Source of the DNA: Ascaphus truei
Taxonomy: Eukaryota; Chordata; Amphibia; Anura; Ascaphidae
Reading direction: 5' to 3'
DNA length: 64,000 nucleotides
NCBI GenBank assembly: GCA_036426205.1
Contig: CM071568.1
Coordinates: 219,885,169 to 219,949,168, forward strand
The notes beneath the pieces were generated by a model. That model made no database searches and had not been told where the DNA came from. It was given only the letters and a program-made list of their open reading frames with translations. The position numbers and the translations under genes are program-made. Below, in pieces: positions 1 through 10,146 of the stretch (positions are counted from its first letter, which is position 1; the number at the start of each line of letters is the position of its first letter).

Positions 1-715
1 TGTGTAGCATACCATTAGATTTAAAGCATTCCATGAGTTTCATAAGGAAATCCTACTCTGTTGAAACTAGTATGTATAGGTAGAGATCATGAGCACAGTC
101 CATGATAAGCTTTTGCAATGTACTAAGTGTGAAGCTGCAAGAGCGGACTGTGAAATGAGCATTTCTCCCTGAAAATGAGAATACAGAGATAGAACAGCAC
201 ATGGAGAAAGTAGTCCATCTCCCTGAATACCTTTACTTTCCTTTTTGCATCAAAGTGATTGTGGTAGAACAATACCTACAAGACTTAGATACAAATGTCT
301 GTTACAAATATGTGTATCCTTCTCTAGAAGCAGTTTTACCTCCCCACACAGATCTTATTCAGCACACTTAGCTACTGGAAATCTGAGAGAAATGTACATA
401 TATCTTATCATAGGTTGAACTTGATAAATGTATGTCTTTTTTCAACCTCATCTATTATGTATCTATGTAATTAATTATCTTAGTTGGTGCCTCCAATGTG
501 ACTGTGTATTATCCTTTTCAGAAGATTTCTGAGTGAGTAGTCTTCTGTTCTATTTTTCTTTCACTTTTTTGGTTCTGTAAGTGTGAAAGTTTTCCTGTAG
601 TGTGTCTTTATTTTAGTTATTTTTTTCCCTTTGATGTTTTTTGTGTGTGTTTGTGGGAGTGAATGGGAGTGGGCATGAGAGGAGTGTGAGGAATGAAGGT
701 CTGAGGAGAGGAGGC
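1..715. other. Unique-looking AT-rich sequence, no gene seen
   Basis: I see no coding region, RNA gene or recognisable transposon here. Open frames near 561-1078 arise from the minisatellite that follows and from low-complexity flanks. Confidence 0.6.
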
Positions 716-880
716 GTGGAGAGTGAAGGTGTGGAGAGTGAAGGTGTGGAGAGTGAAGGTGTGGAGAGTGAAGGTGTGGAGAGTGAAGGTGTGGAGAGTA
801 AAGGTGTGGAGAGTAAAGGTGTGGAGAGTAAAGGTGTGGAGAGTAAAGGTGTGGAGAGTAAAGGTGTGGAGAGTAAAGGG
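716..880. repeat. 15-bp minisatellite, 11 units in two variant blocks
   Basis: Eleven head-to-tail copies of a 15-bp unit (GTGTGGAGAGTGAAG type). The first five end in GTGAAG and the last six in GTAAAG, so the array has two homogeneous blocks separated by a single G-to-A change. Because the unit is a multiple of three, every frame stays open and false ORFs of repeated pentapeptides appear on both strands. Confidence 0.95.
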
Positions 881-1515
881 GTTGAAGTATGAGGGAGGTC
901 TGGAGGCCAAAAGGGGCACAGGTAAGCGTACAGGTACGGGAGTCCAGCATGGGCTCCCAGAATCAGGAGCAACAAGAGGGCTCTGAGAAGAGTGGTCAGG
1001 AAAAGTTGGAAAGTCACCAGCACACCTCTGAAGCCTCAGAGATAGAGGCTCCAGCATTTCAGACACTTCATGCAGCACGTAGGCGTCGTGTTAAGGCATG
1101 CGAAACATAAGATTTTCCCACAAAAAGAACGAAGTCCTGGTTGAGCAGGTGGTCAGGTACTATGATCGTTGATCATGATAGAAAACCAATAGCAGAAGTA
1201 TAGTGTCTCAATTAAGAAGGATATTTATATGTAAAATACATTCATGCATTAGCTTAGGTTGTGCAGAAATATTTAACACTTGGAAGACATGGCACATTTT
1301 TTTAAACACCACCTTATTATATATAATAAAGGTGGGGACTGTAAACCCCAAAATGCACCCGTTTGAATAGTTATGGCATCTCTACTACTTAAACCTTTCA
1401 CTCTCTACACCAAGAGTAACCTATACTAACAACATCTCAACATTTGTGCTTCTATCCGCAGCCAGTACTAAGAGTTCAGAAAATAACCATTTGTGGCAGG
1501 AGATCTGATACTAGT
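881..1515. other. No gene seen
   Basis: Purine-rich for the first 150 bases, then AT-rich ordinary sequence. No domain, RNA gene or terminal repeat is recognisable. Confidence 0.55.
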
Positions 1516-1829
1516 GGGCCAATTCACAAAGCAGTGATAAGTTGTTTAGTGGGCGATAAATGCCCTTGTAGCGCACTACTGCCTAATCTGCTATTCACAA
1601 AGCAGTGATAACAGTGCAGTATCGCTCCATAATGGCTTTTTATGCCCCTTAACAGGCAAAAAGGCAAAAGCGTAATTTTTTGCCAGTAGCAGCTATTAAG
1701 AATGCTGTGATAAGTTTATCGTTGTATAAAAGCTTGCCAACTTTTTTCACCAGCTAGAGGCTGGTGCAAAATAGATTGATAGATGCATAAAAGCATGTAT
1801 TTCTTTCAGCATCGGTATCAATCCTGAGG

Positions 1830-1979
1830 CTGGCAGAGGCCTCCGGGTGTCCAGGGGTCCAACAGGTGTCCGGGGGTCCTTGGGTAGTCCCCACGGATGT
1901 CTTGGGGTCTCAGGTGGTGTCTTGGGTGTCTGGGGGCCCCACAGATATCTGAGGGTCCTCGGATGGTCCCCACGGGTGT
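1830..1979. repeat. Decayed GT/GC-rich tandem repeat
   Basis: Imperfect repeats of a GGTGTCC-GGGGGTCC type unit inside the transposon. The units are too diverged for an exact period. Confidence 0.6.
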
Positions 1980-2617
1980 CCGATTGCCGGGGTCTCAGGA
2001 AGCTGTTGAACAAAGAAGCCAGGTCCTCAGATACAGTAAGTTATTTTTTTCTTCTTTCTTTTCTTCATCTGATTATTGAAATCCAAGTGGGGGTCTTCTT
2101 TCATCCAAAGGGAGTGACGTCAAATTATTTCCAATAATTGACTCTGTCACGTGGTTAACTACAACCAATCAGATTGGGGATATACATTTCCAATCTGATT
2201 GGTTGAAGTAACCATCTTGGTTTTGGTGATGTAATCTTAAAGGGAATCTTAAAGGGAAAAGAAGCACAGCCTTTGTGATTGACAGGCTTCACTCCCTTTA
2301 CATGACATCAGATCCTAAAAAACAAATTGTCTCATGGTTATCCCAGCCAATCAGATTGCGTGGGAGCTATTACTCACTCAAATGTGACATCACCGGTCTT
2401 ATATAAGGCCTGTACCATCTCATTTTATGCCAAGAAGGTGAAGGAGCAACAGCTCCTCCATATTGGAATATAATAGGTACTACAGATACAGAAGAAGGAA
2501 GAATACCCCCAATTGGATAACAATTAACAGATGAAGAAAAGAATGAAGAAAATAACTTACTGTATCTGAGGACCTGGCTTCTTTGTTCGAGAGCTTCCAG
2601 AGACCCCGGGAATCGGA
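1980..2617. repeat. Foldback with about 105-bp inverted arms
   Basis: The arm at 1980-2085 matches the reverse complement of 2512-2617 with only scattered differences; both carry the segment AACAAAGAAGCCAGGTCC and a following CT-rich run. The 426-bp loop contains a second, smaller palindrome (2163-2204) and a TGACGTCA site at 2115-2122. This looks like an independent foldback element nested in the larger transposon. Confidence 0.85.
2163..2204. repeat. Perfect 15-bp palindrome
   Basis: AACCAATCAGATTGG (2163-2177) and its exact reverse complement (2190-2204) are separated by 12 bases. Each arm carries a CCAAT pentamer, so the two CCAAT sites face each other. Confidence 0.85.
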
Positions 2618-2639
2618 GGGTGAAGACATCGAAAGGAAC

Positions 2640-3110
2640 GAAAAAACATTGAATGTATGTTGTTTTAATTTTGCAGGTTTTTCATTGTATTTTTTAATTT
2701 GTATTTTTTTCTTTGCCCATTGATTGCCAAGGTATTTATTTATTCCCCTTTAGGGCTATACATACATAGAGTCACAAGCAATGCATTTTTTGGCAAATGC
2801 TTGCTTTTATTTCTTTTAAATGTATTTTGGTTGTTTGCTTTAAATTATTTCTGCTATTTCTTTTGTGGTTTGATTTTTAATTATGGTTTTTTTTTTTGTG
2901 TTTTCAAAAATTTCTTTCTGTTTTTTTGGTATTTGCTTTTTAATTGTGGTTTATTTTTGGTGTTTTGATTTTTTATTGTGGTGCTTATTTGGTATTTGCT
3001 TTATTGCTTTCAGGTATTATTTTTGTGTTACTTTTTATTGTTATTTATTTGGTGATTGTTTTGATTGAATTTTATATTATTGGTGGTTGTTTATTTTTTA
3101 GGTTGACCAT
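2640..3110. other. T-rich low-complexity stretch, no gene
   Basis: Long poly-T and TTTTTGG-like runs give phenylalanine-rich open frames on the plus strand. They show no domain and are best ignored. Confidence 0.7.
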
Positions 3111-3129
3111 TGACAGTGAAAGTGTTAAA

Positions 3130-3325
3130 TCATGCAAATATTATATGTGCATGATGAACCACTGTGCCAATCAATTGATTTATTGGCATTTGTAATGTGT
3201 TTATTTTTCTATGTAATGTCCTTTGTTTTGGGCCTATTTATTTTAGTTTCCCTATTTATTGCTATAGTGGCAAAGCATGCCCATCTTATATGGGCATGCT
3301 TTAACACTGTGCCAATCAATGGGTA
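3130..3325. repeat. Duplicated hairpin-plus-tail module
   Basis: Two related modules occur 145 bp apart. Each is a short hairpin (3130-3154, CATGCA/TGCATG arms; 3274-3300, AGCATGCCCA/TGGGCATGCT arms) followed by nearly the same tail, ACTGTGCCAATCAAT (from 3160 and 3305). The hairpin sequences differ while their pairing is kept. Confidence 0.75.
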
Positions 3326-3492
3326 GCTGGGGTGGTGTCACCGGGTAGGGTGGGTTGGTAGTGGGAGAGGGTGGGTTAACCCCTTAATTACTAACTGCTA
3401 AGGTGATTAAGGGGTTAGGGGCCATTAGATTGTATTTTTTGTTGTATTGTTGATGCCCACGGAGGACAAGGATGGTGATGAGGTTAGGACAG

Positions 3493-3603
3493 CCCCAGGT
3501 ATGGGGTATCGGGTGCCGGTAACGCTGCCATTGTTAAATCGACCATGTCACGTGTCTGGGGGATTTAAATAATGGAGGCGTTACTGGCACCCCATACCAG
3601 GGC
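3493..3603. repeat. Long imperfect palindrome
   Basis: GGGTGCCGGTAACGCTGCCA (from 3511) pairs with TGGAGGCGTTACTGGCACCC (ending about 3592). The outer arms extend through CCAGGTATGGGG and its near complement. The loop is about 20 bases and contains CACGTG. Confidence 0.8.
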
Positions 3604-4345
3604 ATGTAACTCGAGAAGCAGGGGGTACTCGAGGCAGAAATCAATGCGGTTCATCTCAGGAGATTTCCTATGGTCACGCACACAATAAATAAAAATTACA
3701 ATAAAGCAGCTTCAATACCATAGCAGATAGCCGCTACGGTAACACATTTTTTTTAGTGGGGGTTTTGATACTAATGTGTGGGAGCATAGAGTCTTCTGAG
3801 GTGAACATGCTGATTTCAGCCTTAGGGACACCCTACTTCCCAAGATTCAGAGCCTCGTTATGGTGTGCCGGTATCCCAGTGCAGGATTTAAATCCCATGT
3901 GGTTCAGCTCAGGAGCCCCCTGCTCCCACAGACTATTATCAAAATCAATATTTTTTTTGCACGATCGCCTGTAAGAGCCGTGCATGGAGACATAACATCT
4001 CCATGAAGCTCTTCCAGGCTGCAAATGTTTCTAGCAGTTATCGCGCTCAAGTCGTTATAGTGTGATATCACTGATACAAAAAACAGGTCGGATGATAGGG
4101 CATTTTTTTATCGGCCTTAAAAAATGGCCTTCATTCCTCAGTGAATACCATTTTTGGCTGCATGCCTTAGTGTGCGATAAATAAATGCATAGTCGGGTGC
4201 AAATGTACTGCATTTTATCACTGCTTTGTGAATAGGCCCTTAGGTCTCTACTGTGGAAGTAGCAGTCTGAATCATAGAGAACTTTAAAAAGTGGTTCTCG
4301 GACATGAAGGTGAAGGAGAAGGAGGCTGATATCCAGCACCATGCC

Positions 4346-4570
4346 TCAGGCCTGGAGTAGGTCCCCCCAACCTCTGCGTATGACTCCAATCAAGGAGTAG
4401 CTGAGCTCCATCCTGAGCCCAGAGGGAACCTTCGGGAGACCTGGCCATCGGGCCTCCATACCGAGGCCCGAAGTAACTAACCAGTGTTGGATCTGTAAAA
4501 TTCTGTGTCCTTTCTTGTACATATCCTCAATTCTCATGTGGAGATCCTTTGAAATCCTTTTCTTCGGCAT
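4346..4570 (-). pseudogene. Helix-turn-helix-like N-terminal fragment
   Basis: The 74-codon frame begins MPKKRISKDLHMRIEDMYKK and continues with a GHRILQIQHWL segment. Short basic proteins of this pattern (basic start, R-I, M/F-Y, G, I-Q) resemble the first helix-turn-helix of paired- or Tc1-like transposases. The resemblance fades after about residue 35 and no DDE catalytic region follows. It is probably a broken transposase or regulator. It starts 342 bases from, and points away from, the plus-strand reading frame at 4912, so the two could once have shared a divergent promoter. No name can be given with confidence. Confidence 0.3.
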
Positions 4571-4911
4571 CGCTCAACAGGTTTAGTATACAGTACGCCC
4601 ACTTTTAACATCTGCAGCTCGTGTCCATGCCCGCGAAAAAAAATTCAACTGGGGACACAGTACATAAAAGGTGACACAAATTGCATAGCCTTCCTCACGC
4701 TGATCTCTATCTGAACTTGCTCTTGTCCAGATACTGCATTGTGCATTCTTCCATGGATCAACCCTGATTCTACGGACGCAGGAACCTGCTTTCTTCTGCC
4801 GTGCGGACCACGAGAAAGCGAAAGGCGGAAGCTGTTTCCAAGCCAAAGTGAAAGGAGAATAAAGATAATGTTCCGAAGACTCCAAAGGCTAAGAGCCTTG
4901 GGCCTTATTAT

Positions 4912-5963
4912 GTGAAGAAGAAAATGGCTGCAATATACTCAAATCAAACAATTTGGACACCCAAAATTTACCCTGCACCCACCGAGGAGGACCCTTTGTC
5001 CACCGATGCTCTGCTGGGACCCCCCAGCTTATCTGCTCCAGCACCCATCCACGACGCTGCTCTGCTGGGAACACCCAGCTCACCTGCTCCAGCACCCATC
5101 CACGACGCTGCTTTGCTGGGAACCCCCAGCTCATCTGCTCTAGCACCCATCCACACAGATTTCAATAGCACTCCTCGCGAAAGATGCAGCTCATTTGCCC
5201 GCATGCTGAATGGTTTCAGTTTTGTCGAAATCCCTGACAACTCAACGCTGCAAAAGATTGATCTTCTTTTGGAAACCGTGTTCAATATGGATAGGCGTAT
5301 GGATAAGATGGAGAGGAACATCACGGGGTTCTATTTTTTGCTTGGAGTCCCTGCCCCTGTATGTTCGCCGCAGGAGCAGGAGGGTGGCCTTGAGGCGCCT
5401 TATTCTATCTTCACGCTTCCAACACCAAGCACACAACGGGACCCTCCATGCTCACCCCCTCTGCCTGCAGAATACATGCATGCCCTTCTGTTGGAGGAGA
5501 TGACAAACCCGGTAAGGCCCCGACAAGAGATGACAACCCCAAAAAGGCCGCGACAGGAGGAAAGCATCCTCAAAGACCACCTACACTCGCCCGCTGCAGT
5601 AGCACACCCACTCCAGCACCCAAGATTGTAACGCTCCCAGACATCATCTTGAGAGAACTGCCCCAGCGTGTCTGGGAGAAATACAAGATCGGAAGTGCTT
5701 GTCTAGTCCATAAATATGCCCTATTCATCTTTAAACACTACGTCAGTTTTGAGATGTACAAGGAGTGGACCCCCAATGTAAATTATGAAGGAAATAAAGT
5801 CAAGAAGGTTCTGCTGGCAAATTTAAGGAACTCAATTTTGGAAGAAGTGTAGCGTTATTTTAATGTTAACACTCCTGTTGTGAGAACTGTGAGAGACACC
5901 ATCAATGGACTTTTGAGGCATACAAGGGCTGTTCCCTGGAAGGACCGTCAATTTTTGGATGAC
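4912..5963 (+). pseudogene. Unrecognised protein remnant, possibly BEN-like
   Basis: The first frame (4912-5631, 239 codons) has three tandem copies of an about 18-residue unit (HDAALLGTPSSPAPAPI type, 54-bp DNA repeats near 4996-5155). A helical stretch with MDRRMDKMERNI follows, then a basic KRPRQEE patch. The end of the reading moves to another frame (about 5590-5852) containing LRELPQRVWEKYKIGSACLV and YEGNKVKKVLLANLRNSIL, then meets an in-frame TAG at 5850-5852, after which codons stay open to about 5963. The C-terminal part has the helix pattern of a BEN DNA-binding domain, but this is a weak, by-eye resemblance. One frameshift and one stop mark it as broken. Confidence 0.35.
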
Positions 5964-6179
5964 TTTTCTGTTTGATTGTAAAAAAAAAAACCTGTTGATT
6001 GTTTTAAATTACTTAATTGTTTAATGCTTTTAATGCTTGGTATAATAATGTATTTCTATTTCTGTTTTGCATGTGCATGTCTGGAGCTGGGCGAAGTTAA
6101 AGTGCAGGAAATCCCCCCTCCCCCATGCCCCTCCCCCACACCAATACTGGCAGGTAAGAAACAATGCTCCAAACCATAA

Positions 6180-6262
6180 CTTATTATAGTTATACTGTAT
6201 ACAGTATAGAGTTACAGTATACAGTATACTGTAGTTATACAGTTATACTGTATATAGTTAGA
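6180..6262. repeat. TATACTGTATACAG palindromic repeats
   Basis: Overlapping copies of TATACTGTATACAGTATA-like sequence form a self-complementary cluster. The word TACTGTA recurs unusually often from here to about 8300 (7140, 8025, 8268-8300). Confidence 0.7.
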
Positions 6263-6417
6263 CAGTAGTCATAGTCCAATTTTGTGAAATACTCACTGCC
6301 TTTAATGCACTAATCCTGGTGTAAAAAAATTTCAGAGCTGTAGCACTACAGGAAGGGATATACAAATGTATTATACCGTGTGAATATTGGAGTAACAGTA
6401 ATTTGCCCAAATCCCCC

Positions 6418-6930
6418 TGTGGCAGGACGGCCTATAGCCGAGGTCAGGGAACAGTCCACACGTGTAGTTTCAGGATAAATGAAAACGTTCAGTGGCTTTA
6501 TTTCTCCACAGCAACATAACATGCGGGTACACTGTCCCTTTAAGCAAATAAATCCTGCTCCACGTTGGGAGAAAACTGACTAAGACAGCAGTCCTAGCTA
6601 GCAGGCTGGCTGGCTAAACCATACCCAAACCGTAAGAGTCTTTTTAAGCAGTCATGCAAACAAATGAAAGAAATCTTACTTTGGCTGTAGTAAGTAGTGT
6701 ATTGTATCCTTCTGGCTTACAGCACATCTACTGTATCCATGTGCTCTCATCTGACACAGCCAGCTACTGCTGGTAACAAGATACTTTATGTACCTTGCTG
6801 GCTCTCAGGTGTCAGTTTACATCATGATTAGCTAGCTTCCACCTGAGTTAACCCTTATGAGTGCTGGATGAAGCACTCAGACATATGTTTCCCAGGCATA
6901 ACTGATAGGGGTTGACTTCACCCTGTCACA
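6418..6930 (+). mobile_element. Possible solo LTR (513 bp)
   Basis: The segment starts TGTGGCAGG and ends CCTGTCACA, giving TG...CA ends with a short inverted repeat. It is flanked by CCCCC on both sides, which would fit a 5-bp target duplication but is weak evidence because it is a homopolymer. An AATAAA lies near 6545. No internal retroelement coding sequence is attached. Strand is assumed from the AATAAA. Confidence 0.4.
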
Positions 6931-7393
6931 CCCCCCCCTCTCTCAATGACAAAAGAACTACAGAATGCAATGCAGCCATTACGAAGAAGATAAAGACAAG
7001 ATTGTACATTTTGAAGAAGAGACGACCTTCTGTATTTTTGTATTATTCATTTTCCTTAATTATCCTGTACAAATAAAATTGTTCCTTCTTTAAATTCATG
7101 AGAATCATTTGAACACCCCCACCCTCAAATAAAAATTACAGTATGCCACCCACCTCATAAAGTACAGTATACATGACTTCATTGTAGAATTAAAAAGCTA
7201 GTGATTGAATGTAAGAATAGCAAAAAATGTTAAGCAAGCCCATTTCGAGAGAAAAAAAGGGGGGGATGTCTCTTTTTTTTCCCTTTGAAATTCACATCGA
7301 ATGAGAAGTCATTTTCGCCAAATCCCCCAGAAAGTGGAGTCAGTATCACACTCATACGGGTGTGCAGGATTATACCTGTACCTGTAGTTCAAA
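6931..7393. other. No gene seen
   Basis: AT-rich sequence without recognisable coding or terminal repeats. Confidence 0.5.
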
Positions 7394-7545
7394 GACATAC
7401 ACGCATGCGCCTAAATGTGATGACACATATGCGTTTCAACAAGGTTCCAATGAGACATACACGCATGCGCCTAAATGTGATGACACGCATATGCGTTTCA
7501 ACAAGGCTCCAATGATACAATGAGACATACACGGATGCGCATAAA
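7394..7545. repeat. About 60-bp tandem repeat, 2.5 units
   Basis: GACATACACGCATGCGCCTA begins each of two nearly identical units (7394 and 7454), with a partial third near 7523. The units end in GTTTCAACAAGG(T/C)TCCAATGA. Confidence 0.85.
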
Positions 7546-8403
7546 ATAAAAACAGTATGAACAAGCCTAGCAAAAGTTGAAAGTATTGAATAATAAATAA
7601 TACATATAGAATAAAAGATATACATTTTTATTTTTGGGGTTTCTTAGCAGAGTTAATTACACATGCAAGTTTACTGTAATTATACTGCAAAATGCAAACA
7701 AATGTAACGTCAGTAGAAAAGTATTGAATATGAATCAATAAAAATTCACAATGCGCAAGCAACGTTTTAAAAAAGCGATATTAGAGGTCCATAGAAATTC
7801 CTCCTTTTGCCTTTTGCCGCTTGATGTCAAAGTTTACGTTCTGGGGAAAAAAAGACGCTATGATTTCCGGTATTGCGCATGCGTCAAGTCGTGTCATTGG
7901 GAATTAAAGCAGTAGTTCAAACAATATCCTACATGTGTGTCTGTATGATGAGAACAAACTTCTGATAGGCTCTGGCTCTTGAGCCCCACCCTCTCCCTAG
8001 GTGTCCACCAATTGTACTGTATCTACTATAGTACTGTAACTGCTCAGTCATATATACATATATATTGCAGGACTACATTATCAATAATTATGCAAGAATT
8101 GAATTAAATTAAATAACCCTGATAAAAGCGATTGATTACAGGAGAACCGACCGATCTGCAGCTTACTGTAGCTAATCACTTGTCTGTGTGCATATTGTAT
8201 TGATGCACATATTGTTTTTTAATACCTTTTTTTTAAACACGACCGCTTGAACTGAAACTTTAAACTTAATACTGTACTGTATAGTGTATAGTATACTGTA
8301 GTACATTATATTTACCTTCATTATAAACTTTGCCAAATGGGTGAAGATGAGCCACTGTCACTCCCATAGTCTGCATTATAGTTGATATGTGACAGCTGGC
8401 CTG
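7546..8403. other. No gene seen
   Basis: AT-rich sequence with scattered TACTGTA words. The last bases before 8404 follow the stop codon of the forkhead-like remnant and may be its former 3' untranslated region. Confidence 0.5.
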
Positions 8404-8474
8404 CTACACCTGTAGTTGACAGCTGATGAAGCTGAAATCTTTTTGGTACACGCAAGCTTGCTGGTAACTATATG
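8404..8474 (-). pseudogene. C-terminal end of forkhead-like remnant
   Basis: Read on the minus strand, the sequence next to the hAT target duplication stays open in the frame that continues from 12291 and ends at a TAG (8404-8406). The frame carries a tail of YQQACVYQKDFSFISCQLQV type. It is separated from the rest of the remnant only by the hAT element, whose 8-bp duplication lies at the join. I cannot say which FOX subfamily this tail belongs to. Confidence 0.45.
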
Positions 8475-9184
8475 CAGTGTTCGACAATCAATGATAACCA
8501 CACACCCGTGGCGAGTGGATTTAGGCCGCTGGCGAGTGGATTTAGGCCGCTGCTGTGGCTCTATGAATTCCCCTGCTCGGGCCAAATTTTTTATTTTTTT
8601 ATAATAAATAAATAAGTAATCCCCCTGATTGGCCTGACATGAGGAAGAGGGCCAGATGGCAGCTCTGGGACAGCCCCTCCCCCCCCTCCCTCCCTGCACC
8701 CGATCCCCGCTTGCTGCCCGGGTGGGATGTAGGCTGGGGGGGTCCCGCAACTGCTGCCTATTGCTGAGGGGGGGGGTCCCCGCGGCTGCTGCCCATTGCT
8801 GGGGGGGTCCCCGCGGCTGCTGCCCATTGCTGGAGGACAAGGTATGCACTTCCCCTCCATCCCACGCTGCTTTGGCACCCACGCGGGCAGGGTAATAAAA
8901 GCAGGGAAGATGGGAAGCAGTCTGGGTGTGAGGTAGAAGAGGGGGGGGGCACGTGAAGTTCCCAGCCACCTTTCCCATCGGGGAGGTTGGTGTGGCCGTG
9001 CAGCAGGGAACCGATATCCCCGTTGGCCCCCGATCCCCCTGCGACTAATGCCGACCCCTACTAATGTCTGGCTGCCTGACCTCCCCCTGACCCCCCTCTT
9101 GGCTGCAGCCTGGGCGCACGCGCGGCTTGCCACATTTCCCATCGGGGAGGTTGGTGGCCGTGTGCCTGTCCGGCTGGCCCTCCA

Positions 9185-9306
9185 CTGGCCCCCCGATCCT
9201 CCCACTGTCCCCCGACCCCTCTGCTGGCCCCTGATCCTCCCGCTGGCCCCCCGATCCTCCTGCTGGCCCCCCGATCCTCCCGCTGGCCCCCCCGATCCTC
9301 CCGCAA
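9185..9306. repeat. GC-rich tandem repeat, about 20-bp unit
   Basis: Repeated CCCCGATCCTCCYGCTGGCC units, about six copies, some variant. This gives proline-rich or arginine-rich false frames on both strands. Confidence 0.8.
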
Positions 9307-9419
9307 CTCCTGCCCTATCCCCTGGCATGTGGAGCAGCATGTGGAGGACAAGCAGGCCCTGGAGGAACAGGTGGGCCCTCTCCCTTCCAATAAATACCAA
9401 TCCAATCACCCACCGAGTG

Positions 9420-9921
<502 letters not shown>

Positions 9922-10146
9922 CTCTATCTCTGTCTCTCACCCACACTCTCTCTCACACTCTGGATCTCTTATTTACCCTATATATCTTAACTGCCCTATA
10001 CTACACCGCAATAACCTACATTGCTTTATTCCAGCTCTGACTCAAGCTTCACATGGGAGACATCGGAATCCCCCCTAACCCAGAAGACAGGTAGGGAACA
10101 CCTCCCCTCCAATGTATAACATTGCGGGAATAAGGGTACCTGGACA

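Larger units (their letters stand above)
1516..4239. mobile_element. Non-autonomous DNA transposon with 25-bp TIRs
   Basis: The left end (1516-1540, starting GGGCCAATTCACAAAGCAG) and right end (4215-4239, ending TTTGTGAATAGGCCC) are inverted repeats that match at 24 of 25 positions. A second copy of the terminal motif lies just inside the left end (1593-1612). No transposase is visible in the 2.7 kb between them. The interior is T-rich, with nested foldbacks and degenerate repeats. The target duplication is unclear; a TAG sits one base outside each end. This could be a PIF/Harbinger- or hAT-like internally deleted element, but the superfamily is not decided by what I can see. Confidence 0.75.

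Noticed and set aside
561..1110. Several overlapping open frames on both strands
   Set aside because: All come from the 15-bp minisatellite, whose length is a multiple of three.
4583..4885. 100-codon minus-strand frame between the two divergent remnants
   Set aside because: No domain; it lies in the intergenic gap and has no protein-like repeats or motifs.
7394..7545. CRISPR-like direct repeats
   Set aside because: Only 2.5 adjoining units without spacers, in a clearly eukaryotic context.
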